Positions 10,782-19,905 of a stretch of DNA of 64,000 nt are shown in pieces (the stretch's first letter is position 1; each line of letters opens with the position of its first letter). This DNA comes from Pseudoips prasinana (Eukaryota > Arthropoda > Insecta > Lepidoptera > Nolidae): NCBI GenBank assembly GCA_951640165.1, contig OX621242.1:14935501-14999500 (forward strand), written 5' to 3'. The position numbers and the translations under genes were made by a program. A model generated the notes under the pieces. That model saw only the letters and a program-made list of their open reading frames with translations. It had not been told where the DNA came from and searched no databases.

Positions 10782-12326
10782 TCAAATCTCCCTTGTCTGG
10801 AATGATTTCATACGATTGATATGAACTGTGTCGGATCTATTCCGTCCAGGCTTTCGCACCACATAAGTGACATCACTTACGCGTCTAATCACCACCCATG
10901 GTCCTATAAATAAACGTTGTAATTCGTGGTTCTTACCAGAAAATCGTCCCGAAGAGCGTATGATAACTAAATCTCCCGGCCGGAACTCTCGCCTTGTTCT
11001 CCTGTCGTAGTTGACCTTTTCCTTGTGACGTACCTGAGTTATGTTATATATCGCTTTTGCCGATAAATTGCCCAACGAAGTGACCTTATCATCACTAACT
11101 CGATCTCTCTTTCTTTCATAGACTCCGCTATTAATTACTGGCGAAGAATTCTTATTTACTACAAAATTATTATTCTTACCAATCTTCTTGTCAATATTTT
11201 GGTGACATTTGACATGACTGTCAGAATTTTTTTCAGAATAATTAAGAACTCTTTGGTCTTGGCAAAAATAGACCACTTCCGTGCCAATGACTATTCTACT
11301 CTTAGCAAAATCCATGACAACAGCATTCGCATTCAAAAAATCTTGTCCTAAAATTAAGTGGCATGCAAGATCTTCTATGATATAAATATTATTACAAAAT
11401 TCCTTACCGTTAATATAATAATTAAATTTAGCTGTTCCAGTCGTATCGATCGTCCTTCCATCAACGCCTTGTATAGAGCCGACTGCGGTTCCTGTCGAAC
11501 CTAATCCTAATCTACGCGCCATCGTTCCCGATATACATGACACCGCAGCTCCCGTGTCTAAGAGAGCTGGACATGAAATGTTCTTATACATAATCCTAAT
11601 ATACGGTATACTATTTCTAAAACTATTAAAAAAATTAAATACTTCCTTTGTTTGAGCGCCATTTTCACACGTCGCCACGTTCTGCTGATTCGAAACTGCC
11701 CGATGTGTGACGTTCAATGCCGCCGACGTTCTTATCCCTCCCGGCGTCACATATCTGGAATTGTCTAACGGTTGACGTTCTGGTCCCGCTTGCACATGAG
11801 TTGTCGGGGAACGTATCAAATTATCTTCATTATGTGGTTTTAAATCGTCTATATTATAAATATCTTTTAGCTGTATAATCAATTTTTTTAATTGTTTCTT
11901 GTCTTCTAGTAGTGAAGTTGCTAGTATATGTTTATAAAACGGTGCTGATGATTTAATAAATTTTATAATAAATTTCCTTTCATCTTTAATTTCTGCCTTG
12001 AACGCCAGTTCTTGTAATCTATAAAAGTATTCTAAAATATCTTCCTCAAATTTCTGTCTTGTCATATAAAATTGTTCTACATAGTCAATAGTTGCTGGAA
12101 ATTCCTCTAGAAAATACTTTTCAAGGTCGGCAAATTCTGTTGCCGTATCTACTATTATATTGTAGAATGATAACGCTGCTCCTTGTAGAAAAGACGGGAT
12201 GATAGCTACTTTTTCTTCATCTGATATTTTTTTTATAATGGCAAATCTTTTAAATTGTTTGAAAAACTCCTTCGCATCTTGTTTCAAACCATTAAATAAC
12301 TGTAAATTCACGCTTGTCGATTCCAT
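10782..12326 (-). CDS. gag-protease fused to integrase C-terminal domain (retrotransposon)
   Basis: A complete 514-codon frame with no stop. Residues 1-165 form an acidic/basic helical gag (FFKQFKRFAIIKKISDEEKV, then AIIPSFLQGAAL). 166-245 is a polar spacer with no CCHC zinc knuckle. 245-345 is an aspartic protease, with CPALLDTGAAVS carrying DTGA at 257-260 and the second motif LILGQDF at 324-330. About 425-508 is the integrase C-terminal region (YDRRTRREFRPGDLVII, FIGPWVVIRRV, VHINRMKSF), as in Ty3/gypsy integrases. The whole RT, RNase H and integrase HHCC/DDE core is missing between about 370 and 405, yet the frame is preserved across the junction. The start ATG lies just inside the 5' LTR side, about 90 bp from the LTR edge. 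Replication would need proteins from a full-length relative. A role as a capsid-only parasite or an exapted gag is inference. Confidence 0.85.
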   Translation of the reverse strand: MESTSVNLQLFNGLKQDAKEFFKQFKRFAIIKKISDEEKVAIIPSFLQGAALSFYNIIVDTATEFADLEKYFLEEFPATIDYVEQFYMTRQKFEEDILEYFYRLQELAFKAEIKDERKFIIKFIKSSAPFYKHILATSLLEDKKQLKKLIIQLKDIYNIDDLKPHNEDNLIRSPTTHVQAGPERQPLDNSRYVTPGGIRTSAALNVTHRAVSNQQNVATCENGAQTKEVFNFFNSFRNSIPYIRIMYKNISCPALLDTGAAVSCISGTMARRLGLGSTGTAVGSIQGVDGRTIDTTGTAKFNYYINGKEFCNNIYIIEDLACHLILGQDFLNANAVVMDFAKSRIVIGTEVVYFCQDQRVLNYSEKNSDSHVKCHQNIDKKIGKNNNFVVNKNSSPVINSGVYERKRDRVSDDKVTSLGNLSAKAIYNITQVRHKEKVNYDRRTRREFRPGDLVIIRSSGRFSGKNHELQRLFIGPWVVIRRVSDVTYVVRKPGRNRSDTVHINRMKSFQTREI

Positions 12327-12397
12327 ATTTTCTTATTTTTCTCTAGATTTCTTGTATAATATCTCTCCCCTTTGAAAACTTCAAAATCTTTTCAAAT

Positions 12398-12417
12398 AAC
12401 CAAAGGCGCCTCCACCA
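12398..12417 (-). other. primer-binding site position
   Basis: On the minus strand the interior begins TGGTGGAGGCGCC directly after the 5' LTR. TGG complements a tRNA CCA end, which is the usual arrangement. The matching tRNA was not identified. Confidence 0.55.
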
Positions 12418-12729
12418 TGTAAGCACACTCGCAGCTGCAAGAGGTATTTCTATACGGGATCTAGGGAGATCTTCTCAATGATAACACATGTATTCACAAA
12501 CAATCACTGATTTTATTTAAAATAATTATATTAGATTCACGATGTTTGTCAATAGTTTTTATAACTATTGACAAACATCAATCAAACGTAACACCATGCT
12601 TTTTATTTGATTCGAATTCTATTCTCATTTTAAATGCTATGTTTAGTTATTTTAATAAAATGACCAGAGCTACTAGCTATCTTGATAAAAGAGGTTTTAT
12701 TCTATAGGAGGGCAGGTAATATCATTACA
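12418..12729 (-). repeat. 5' LTR (in element orientation), with a private palindrome
   Basis: 312 bp, pairing with 8463-8780. Contains a perfect inverted repeat (arms 12541-12557 and 12563-12579, 17 bp each, 5-base loop TTTAT) that is absent from the other LTR. Confidence 0.92.
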
Positions 12730-12795
12730 GTATTGAAAGGAATCTTTGCGAATAGTTCCCCGGTTAAAAGCCAATAACGTGTAAAATAGACATCA
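12730..12795 (+). pseudogene. continuation of the interrupted DIRS-like recombinase
   Basis: The frame starting at 12730 reads VLKGIFANSSPVKSQ then stop, directly continuing the HPVV end at 8462 once the LTR element and one copy of GTAT are removed. LKGI-type residues are expected at this place in DIRS-like recombinases. Homology fades after about 12795. Confidence 0.4.
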
Positions 12796-13645
12796 TAAAC
12801 GAAAATCGTGTGTAAAAGCCAATAGAGGACTTTTTAAACTTCCTACATGCCTATAATTTTGACCAATAGATTATTTCCGGTATGGAGGCACACATGTGCG
12901 TTATTTCTATAGGCTATCGGCAGAAGAATATATGACTTCCCTCTTCTTTCAATAAAAGGTGGAGAATTCGGAGATATGGGAGATGAATTAATGTTTGGGC
13001 CCAAATGTGGGCACCAAACTGATTATGCAAGTAATAAATAGGCAGTCGACTTGATCTCGTTTCTTGGATGAGACCGTTTCAATCTCAAGAATACGCCGCA
13101 GCCTAGCCTGAAACGATAGGTTGTTTATTACAACCGAGGGGATCTGTCAGAAACGCATCCCGTATAGTTATTATTACTTAGTTTAGTTGTATGGTTAAGA
13201 ATATTAATCAAAGAAGCAAACATTCACACATCGGCAGGTAGTTTTAGAGCAGCAGTTGCAACTAACAGCTGGGTTAATAGTAAAAAAAAAAAAAAACGAT
13301 TTTTTTTTTGAAAATAAAGCCATAACCAGATCACAACCCAATGTATTGAGTTGAGACGAGACAAAACTTCTCATCAATTTAATGGTGATAATTATGTTGG
13401 TTATGATATACCTACCCACTCTAATTATATTTTATTTTAAGTCTTTTGGGGAAATTTTATTTGAGCTGCATATATACAATACTTGGGAAAAGGTACATAC
13501 AATGCCTTTTCTTAGGTATTAACTTGAATAAATGATTATCATGATTGTTTATTTAATTGGATCATTAAACCTTATCATAGTCACAGTACGCATAACCAGT
13601 CTCATAATGAGATATTAAGACTAGTCAGGCAACGCCGGCAGATAA
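12796..13645. other. no supportable gene
   Basis: Short frames only. There is a small palindromic part (GGGCCCAAATGTGGGC near 12998) and A/T homopolymers at 13281-13310. It may be the far end of the DIRS-like element. Confidence 0.35.
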
Positions 13646-13647
13646 TA

Positions 13648-13770
13648 AACACATCTCAATTGTGGTTCAAGCGTAGGCTCGAACACCTGAATAGAACCGT
13701 TTTTCCCCCGAAGGGTAAAAAACGGATATTTAGGTTTCAGCCGTAGCTTGAACCACACTTTAGGGCCTTG
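13648..13770. repeat. foldback repeat, two-armed copy
   Basis: Starts TCTCAATTGTGGTTCAAGC. Its left arm (from about 13660) pairs imperfectly over about 42 bp with the right arm ending GCTTGAACCACAC at about 13764. The centre is CCCCCGAAGGGT between TTTTT and AAAAA. A half copy lies at 13912-13985 and another arm at 2345-2397. Confidence 0.7.
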
Positions 13771-13779
13771 CCGGCATAA

Positions 13780-13915
13780 GGTACTGAAGCAAATGGCCGC
13801 CGCGCGCTGCCTGTCATGTGCGAAACAAGGATAGGTATAGTGATGACATCATAGATTCACTTAATGAGAGAGTGAGATAGCAGATGTTGATCATGAATAT
13901 TGAAGCGTTAATCTC
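13780..13915. repeat. inverted copy of the Harbinger-side segment 4070-4205
   Basis: The stretch from GTACTGAAGCAAATGGCCGCC to GATCATGAATATTGAAGCGTTAA is the near-perfect reverse complement of 4205-4070 (including the words CATGTGCGAAACAAGGATAGG and CTTAATGAGAGAGTGAGATA). It is read here as a terminal fragment of the Harbinger-type element. Confidence 0.75.
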
Positions 13916-13985
13916 AATTGTGGTTCAAGCTACGGCTGAAACCTAAATATCCGTTTTTTTACCCTTCGGGGGCAAAACGGTTCTA
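13912..13985. repeat. foldback-family half copy flanked by TTAA
   Basis: Begins after GCGTTAA with TCTCAATTGTGGTTCAAGC and continues CTACGGCTGAAACC through ACCCTTCGGGGGC to CTATTAA. It matches the second arm of the 13648-13770 copy. TTAA at both edges would suit a TTAA-targeting element but could be chance. Confidence 0.6.
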
Positions 13986-14452
13986 TTAATATTTACATTC
14001 CCGTACGCTTCGCACTCACTGCTTCGGCGAGAAAAATCGCAAAGATATATAAATATTCCGGTTAACTTATCTTATTTCCCTCGGGCAAGTTTATTCAATT
14101 ATACAATAGAGGCCTGCCAGTGGCGGAAGGTAACACGGGTCCACACAGGGTACCTTTCATCAAACTGGTCAAATTCATGATGAAAATTATCGGCGTAAAT
14201 GTGTACAACTATCAATTCAATAATAAAAACTTACATATTTAGTACATACTTACGTATTCAGTGTAATAACGGTATATATTTTTTAATCTTAATACATTAA
14301 AGCAAAGATCCATCTTTCATTCTATAACTGAACACGAAATCTTGAAAACTACTTACTGACTTATGAAACTGAAATTTGGCAGGTAATTAGTTTATAGATA
14401 GGTAACATTGCTGGCGATTTGTCTTTAACACCACTTAAGTAATAATAATAAT
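13986..14452. other. no supportable gene
   Basis: AT-rich sequence without a usable frame, apart from a short CpG-containing stretch at about 14000-14045. Confidence 0.4.
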
Positions 14453-14692
14453 ATCTAGGGACAATGTCACACAGATCATCCTAGCCCGAACTAAGCAAAG
14501 CTTGTACTATGAGTACCAGGCGACAATATACATACTTAAACAGATAGATAAATACTTAAATACATAGAAAACATCCATGACTCAGAACCAAATATTCGTG
14601 CTCATCACACAAATATCTGCACTTACCGGGTTTCGAACCCAGGACCACCAGCTTCGTAGGCAGGGGCACTACCAACTAGGCTACGGTGACCG
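14453..14692 (-). repeat. tRNA-derived SINE, family A
   Basis: Reads on the minus strand: a tRNA-like head GGTCACCGTAGCCTAGTTGG, B-box GGTTCGAAACC, then AAATATTTGTGTGATGAGCA, a (TA)-rich middle, and an end CTAGGATGATCTGTGTGACA. The same family occurs at 24744-24985, 39484-39765 and 52745-52986. Confidence 0.85.
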
Positions 14693-15225
14693 ATAATAAT
14701 TCAAATATAATTACATTTCTCACTAATATACCTGGTATGAAAAGAACAGAGTATACATAGAATTAAACCTCTAAAATTGAGAACTTTCACCCCCACGGGG
14801 CAAATATAATAGTTACATGTCGCTTATTTATACTTAAACTAAAATGTCACGACTGACAAGAAAGATGCGCTCTCCCTTTCATAGTAACTATGTTAGAAAA
14901 AAATGGAATGATATTAAAATTTGTTGGTATTACATGGAATCGGGGGTATTCGCTAAGAATTTAGTGAGAGGTCTGAAGTATTCCTATTTTCCTACTGCTT
15001 GAGATGAACTATTTTGATAATAAGATAAAACTTTATCGTGTATATAATTGCATACAATTCTAAAAGCGTATCGGTTTCTTTGTCCCTTTATACATATACC
15101 TAGGATAGCAATAATATGAGGAAATAATTTTGTTTCCCAGTAGGAATTACCACGCGAGTAAACTGTAACTCTTGAAAAGCTGAACGGATGAAGAACTACT
15201 TCGATTTAAACTAGTTCATAGTTAT
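14693..15225. other. no supportable gene
   Basis: AT-rich sequence. No frame, RNA gene or repeat could be recognised. Confidence 0.4.
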
Positions 15226-15226
15226 A

Positions 15227-15963
15227 ATAAAAAAAACTTCGTTTAAAAAAACCGACTTCAAAAACTAAAAAGTATAAAAAAAATATCTTAATAAAGATTT
15301 AATTTAATACATCTCTTATGGAAACGTAATACCTTTAATATTAATGAAATACTATAATTTGTATGTGCTACCTATTGATAGGTTTGAAGTCGGTGCCAAG
15401 GCCAAATGTAATAGTAGGTACCACACTCGCCGAGGGTTACCTTCAGCGGGATAGCTTCGTGTTTCTACACAAACAACCCAAGCGGGCAGACGTCGTTGAC
15501 AGTCGTCTCGAAATATAGTAAAATTTTGATGCGTTGTCTCCTAATTAATAATTTATCTGTTTGTTTTTCAGGGCCACAAATATATTCATATATACGAATA
15601 ATATAGATATATTATAAATATAGTAACTCGTTCAGGTATTAATATTAAATATATTTTTATGATATAGTTTTATCTGTTTCTGTAATTCATATTGTTCTTA
15701 AAGTTTATGTACGTAGTTTAATCTTTAGTATAGGAATCTCATCAAAAGTATGAAATCTGTATGTAATATTATCTTTATTTTGCTTAGGGCTTGGCACCGA
15801 CTTCAAACCTATCAATAGGTAGCACATACAAATTATAGTATTTCATTAATATTAAAGGTATTACGTTTCCATAAGAGATGTATTAAATTAAATCTTTATT
15901 AAGATATTTTTTTTATAGTTTTTAGTTTTTGAAGTCGGTTTTTTTAAACGAAGTTTTTTTTAT
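15227..15963. mobile_element. long-inverted-arm element 1 (174-bp arms)
   Basis: Arms 15227-15400 and 15790-15963 are inverted and almost identical; one mismatch was seen (AAAAAGTATA against AAAAACTATA). The outer end reads ATAAAAAAAACTTCG and the inner end GAAGTCGGTGCCAAG. The 389-bp centre has no coding frame. The outer ACCGACTTCAAAAA word is common in lepidopteran repeats (a related word occurs at about 17874 and 55709). This is the form of a non-autonomous DNA transposon or foldback element. No target duplication was resolved. Confidence 0.85.
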
Positions 15964-16249
15964 TTGTTACTTTTTAGTGTCTAACTTTGGGTAGGACTAC
16001 GAATGGTGCCGCGCGCCTCGAAACAATAGGTCCCACCAAACGAGAATGGAAAAAAGAAATATCCTCCGAAAAAATGTTATTCGAAACTCTTTTCACGTTC
16101 TTGTGAGACAGTGAATGATCGAAAAGACCGTTTGTAAAGTAAGAAAAACTACATAAAATTACGATCACGCTAAGAAAACTTGCACAGTACGAGTCTAGAC
16201 TCGCTAAGGTTCATGAAAGTCTGAACAGGAAGCGCATACATAGGTTAGG

Positions 16250-16815
16250 CCGTATTTATGACCATCTAGTTAACGAGTCGGTGTGCTGAGGGCTTATAGA
16301 CTAGGTCTTATTAATAAAATAATAATACTAATTTATTTCAGATAAAATTCTTAACAACTGAAACGTAAAATAAAACTACAAATACAATTTTTCTTAATTC
16401 GCTACAAAAGTTACAGGTGTGCCTGACCTAGGTAATCCTGTATTTCAGGCAAAGAAGTGCTAGTATTAATATAATCTAAAAATAGTCACTTACTTTATAT
16501 AATTATAATATACGTGACATGATGATTCTAACAATGATTGCAAAAAGGTAAAAATCGAACCGAATAGCCATCAAGTCTGCTGAGCAGAGGGCATGAGTCT
16601 ATGAAGACTAGGTGTTATTAATGATCGATTCGCCACCGAGTCTATTGAGCCGAGGGCTCATAGTCTAGGTCTCATTTATGATTGATAAGCTAAGGAGTCT
16701 GCTGATGAGAGGGCTGTTCGACTAGGTCTTATTCATGATCGATTAGCAATCGAATGTACTGAGCAGAACGCTCATAGACTAGGTCGTATTGATGATCAAG
16801 ACAACGAGTCAAGTT
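16250..16815. repeat. 57-bp minisatellite with a separated outlier copy
   Basis: About four diverged units lie between 16560 and 16815. Each unit contains a variant of GAGTCTGCTGAGCAGAGGGCTCATAGACTAGGTCTTATTAATGATCGATT. An extra unit (ACGAGTCGGTGTGCTGAGGGC, then GACTAGGTCTTATTAAT) is at about 16275-16315, separated by 240 bp of unrelated AT-rich DNA. Confidence 0.75.
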
Positions 16816-17420
16816 CGAGTCGGACTCGCCCGTTAAAGGCTGAATGTTTGTTTCCGTAGCAGCAAGTATTTGAGTTGATAGACTGGAAGGTAATTTGCGG
16901 TTTACGATTTATGACGCATTAAAAAACACTACTTACTAGATTTCGTTCAAACCAAGTTTCGTTGGAAGTTTGCATGGTAATGTACTTGTAATGACATCAT
17001 CTATTTGTTTTAGTTTTATCATTCTCTTATTTCAGAAGTTACAGGGGGGGGGGACATTGTACGCCTTTGGAAGTGTCTCTCGCGCAAACTATACAGTTAA
17101 GAAAAAAATAATATTATAAACCTCAATATCATTTTTGAAGACCTATCCATAGATACCTCACATGTATGGTTTGATGAAATATTTTTTTAAATTCGGTTCT
17201 AAGTATGGGTAACCCCCAAAATTAATTGTTTGTTTTTCTATTTTTGTGTGAAAATCTTAATGCGGTTCACAGAATAGGTACATCTGCTTACCAAGTTTCG
17301 CCATTATAGTTCTTATAGTTTCGGAAAAAAGTGGCTGTGACATACGGACGGACAGACAGACAGCTATGACAAATCCATACGGTTTCCCTTTTTTGCTATT
17401 TGGCTACAGAACCCTAAAAA
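16812..17420 (+). mobile_element. interspersed GGTTCCGTAG-type element, copy 1
   Basis: Begins TCGAGTCGGACTCGCCCGTT and ends GGCTACAGAACCCTAAAAAT. It contains the blocks TTGGAAGTGTCTCTCGCGC and GTGACATACGGACGGACAGA. It is homologous along its length to 34662-35238 and 37695-38324. The consensus ends (AGGGTTCCGTAG... and ...CTACGGAACCCT) are inverted relative to each other, as in terminal inverted repeats. No coding frame. Common in lepidopteran genomes by my recollection. Confidence 0.75.
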
Positions 17421-18036
17421 TGGCAGCTATTTTGCATCAAACTAAAGAAGAATCACGTAAATCGGTTACTAAATCTCCGCGTATTCGGTGTACGTACAAA
17501 ATAAAAAATACGCTTGTGCTAAAAGGTGCGCCTACATGCGCTTCCAAAAACGAGCTTATACGCGCGTATTAAACGCTAGTCGTCTGTAACTGTTCATGCC
17601 AAGAAACACTTGAACAGTATGAGTCTAGCTAGATTGGCTAAGATTTAAAAACGTCTCTGCCAAAGACAGTTACATCGTCCACATAAACAAAAATTTTCAT
17701 ACAAAAATGTCCATAAAGTGAAAACTACTGGGCCAAACTATATAACATTTTTATGGGACCAAATGGCAACTATTCCGCATTAAACAAAAAAAGAATCACG
17801 TAAATCGGATCATAAATCTCCGAGTAATCGGTGTACATACATAAAAAAAAAATACCGGTGAACTTGAGAACCTCCTCCTTTTGAAGTCGGTTAAAAATGT
17901 ATTGATAGCGATGCATCCGTAGATGTGATGCCAGAAAGTAGTGATAGGTAAAAATGAGGCTGTGTGCAATACAGATGCATAGCTACATACCACTAGTTAT
18001 TGACAGACTCACAGATGCACGATTCGAAACTAAGTA
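17421..18036. repeat. downstream repeat ending in GAAGTCGGTTAAAAA
   Basis: Contains two related blocks (AAACTAAAGAAGAATCACGT at about 17439 and CAAAAAAAGAATCACGTAAA at about 17784) and ends near 17896 with CTCCTCCTTTTGAAGTCGGT. A similar end occurs at 55703-55730. No gene seen. Confidence 0.5.
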
Positions 18037-19233
18037 CTACTCTGTCAAGAAAGTACCGGGAAAAGATCAATAATATACAAAATGTTTGTTATTCATCCAA
18101 ATTTATTTTATCACCTTCAAAGTATGCTCCTTCAGAAACGATACACTTACGCCAACGAATAATCCATTCATCAAAACATTTTTTAAACACTGCTTTAGGG
18201 AATTGAGTTCAGTTCTCACCGCGAGTTCTCCTTTATGTCTTCTACCGATTGAAAACAGGTACCACGAAGAGGTAATTTGAGTTTAGGAAAAAGAAAGAAG
18301 TCAGCTGGAGCCATATCTGGTGAATATGGTGTTTGCTGGATGATATTTGTTGAGTGTTTGGTCAAAAATCCGTTTACAATGATGGCCTTGTGCGAAGGCG
18401 CATTATCGTGGTGCAAAATCCAAGAATTTTCTTTCCACAAATCTGGCCTTTTTCGTCCAATTTGCTCTCTTAAACACCGCATAACGCTCAAATAATATTC
18501 TTTATTTACCGTTCGACCTTCCGGTAAGAATTCAGAGTCCACAACACCGCGATAGTCTAAGAAAACAGTCAACATGACTTTGACTTTTGATCGACTTAGG
18601 CGTGGTTTTTTCGGTTTCGGTTCAGTTGGAAGGCGCCAGTCCGAAGCTTGTTGACTAGTTTGCATGTCAAACTCGTAAACCCACGTCTCGTCACCAGTAA
18701 CAATGCGTTTCATGAATGTTGGGTCGGAATTGACTCGTTCTACCATGTCCTCAGCGACTTTCATGCGATTGAGGTTTTGGAGAAAATTCAGATCTTTTGG
18801 GACTAGCCGAGCGGCAACATGTTTCATACCCAAATGATTAGTTCAAATGGTACGAATCGACTCGTGAGATACAGAAAGTTCGGCGGCTATCTCTCTCAGA
18901 GTTGAATGAGGATTTTCAGTCACTACTTCCTTCACTTTTGCGATGTTAACTTCATTGCAGACGTTGATGGCCTACCAGAGCGAGGCAAATCTTTCATCAC
19001 ATCTCGACCGCTTTTGAACGCTTTGAACTACTCATAAGCACGAGTTTTTGATAAAGTCGATTCACCGTAAGCCTTCTGTAACATTTTCAGTGACTCCGAA
19101 CACGAAATTCCATTAGCGATGCAAAATTTAAGACAAACTCTTTGTTCAATATTTTTGTCCACTATGAAATTCGCAATACACACTATATATGATACAAGCG
19201 GCCCGGTACGTGCTTCGCTACGTATAAGGCATA
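18037..19233 (-). mobile_element. mariner-family DNA transposon, dead copy
   Basis: About 1.2 kb with a central broken transposase on the minus strand. The ends are imperfectly inverted: the left end reads CTGTCAAGAAAGTACCGGG at about 18045, and the right end on the opposite strand reads CGTAGCGAAGCACGTACCGGG at about 19226-19205, sharing GTACCGGG. TA dinucleotides flank both sides, but the exact boundaries are uncertain. Confidence 0.75.
18102..19185 (-). pseudogene. mariner transposase, multiple stops and frameshifts
   Basis: Reading leftwards, the N-terminal HTH region gives VDKNIEQRVCLKFCIANGIS, then YGESTLSKTRAYE, TAG, FKAFKSGRDVMKDLPRSGRP. After a frameshift come VKEVVTENPHSTLREIAAEL, SVSHESIRTI and TGA. 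The longest open part (18833-18216, 205 codons) carries TGDETWVYEFD (first Asp), HHDNAPSHKA (second Asp) and YSPDMAPADFFLFPKLK (third Asp), the D,D,34D signature of mariner transposases. Past an in-frame stop near 18216 further frames yield RKCIVSEGAYFEGDKINLDE and a stop at about 18102. The full protein would be about 345 residues. At least three stops and two or more frameshifts make it inactive. Confidence 0.88.
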
Positions 19234-19302
19234 GTTACAAAAAAAAATGATTATTAAGATCATTTATTCAAACAAAAAATATTTTAATTTGCTAAAAGAT
19301 TC

Positions 19303-19631
19303 TACGTAAAGATCTCAAGTGGCTCCCAATTCGTTTTCGTAGGAACACTCGCATATTGTGTCTCCTTTTTAATATCCTCCATAATCCTCAATCCCCTTCC
19401 TATCTACGAGAGCGCTTCTCCTTTAAATCTGCACCTGGTGCTCTTTGCAGATCGCACATGAAATCCCTTCTAAAATTTCCCCTCCATAAAACCGATTTCT
19501 ATTCCTACTCCTTTACTGTTCATGTGGTTAGGCTGTGGAACTCTCTTCCGCCAAATATTCGGAACTGCAATTCTATTTATTCTTTCAAAACACAAATTAA
19601 AAAACACTATCTATCTATTTCATCCAGTTAG
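19303..19631 (+). pseudogene. LINE (CR1/jockey-type) reverse transcriptase C-terminus
   Basis: An open frame begins near 19303 with KDLKWLPIRFRRNTRILCLL and continues through ILHNPQSPSYLRERFSFKS and VVRLWNSLPPNIRNCNSIYS to a stop at 19629-19631. The order WLPI...R, LF..., SLPP.IR....SF is the C-terminal end found after the RT domain of CR1/jockey-type LINEs. The rest of the element is missing, as expected from 5' truncation, but this terminal piece is unbroken. Confidence 0.7.
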
Positions 19632-19905
19632 AATGTACATTAGTATTAGTATTTAGTGTATTTTAAATTAACTCTGAGTATAATAGAGGTATATATTCGT
19701 ATTTAAGTATTTATGTAAATTATTAGTATGTAAGTATATTGTTGACCTACACACAGTATTGACTATCTTTAATTATTTATTTCCTGTCGCGGGTCTGCTG
19801 GAAGAAATTTCTTACGAAATAAGCAGATCCTATGTACTCTTCGTTTCCGTTATGTTAAATTTTGTATGTTTTTTGTGTGTACATAAATAAATAAAAAAAA
19901 ATGAA
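19632..19905 (+). mobile_element. 3' UTR and A-rich tail of the same LINE
   Basis: Follows the stop of the RT remnant. It contains a small hairpin region (GTCTGCTGGAAGAAATTTC with GAAATAAGCAGATC) and ends in ATAAATAAATAAAAAAAAATG, an A-rich tail typical of LINE insertions. Confidence 0.6.

Larger units (their letters stand above)
8463..12729 (-). mobile_element. Ty3/gypsy-like LTR retrotransposon with internal pol deletion
   Basis: Two nearly identical LTRs (8463-8780 and 12418-12729, TGTAAG...TTACA) bound a 3.6-kb interior. GTAT precedes the left LTR (8459-8462) and follows the right LTR (12730-12733), a 4-bp target duplication. On the minus strand the 5' LTR is the right one. The interior then starts with TGG (primer-binding site position), carries one 514-codon frame, has about 2 kb of noncoding DNA, and ends with a purine tract against the 3' LTR. 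RT, RNase H and the integrase catalytic core are absent, so it must be non-autonomous. LTRs differ mainly by one local block and a few substitutions, so the insertion is young. It sits inside a DIRS-like element. Confidence 0.88.
6230..12795 (+). mobile_element. DIRS-like (tyrosine-recombinase) retrotransposon, decayed and interrupted
   Basis: Plus-strand remnants appear in the order expected of DIRS-like elements: a basic gag-like end (about 6245-6410), reverse transcriptase (about 6720-7240), RNase H (about 7560-8040) and the start of a tyrosine recombinase domain (about 8200-8462). The last part continues after position 12729, because an LTR retrotransposon has inserted at 8462. All coding parts carry stops and frameshifts. 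Terminal repeats and the catalytic R..H..R..Y residues were not found. A homopolymer of A at about 6551-6571 lies between gag and RT remnants. Confidence 0.6.
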
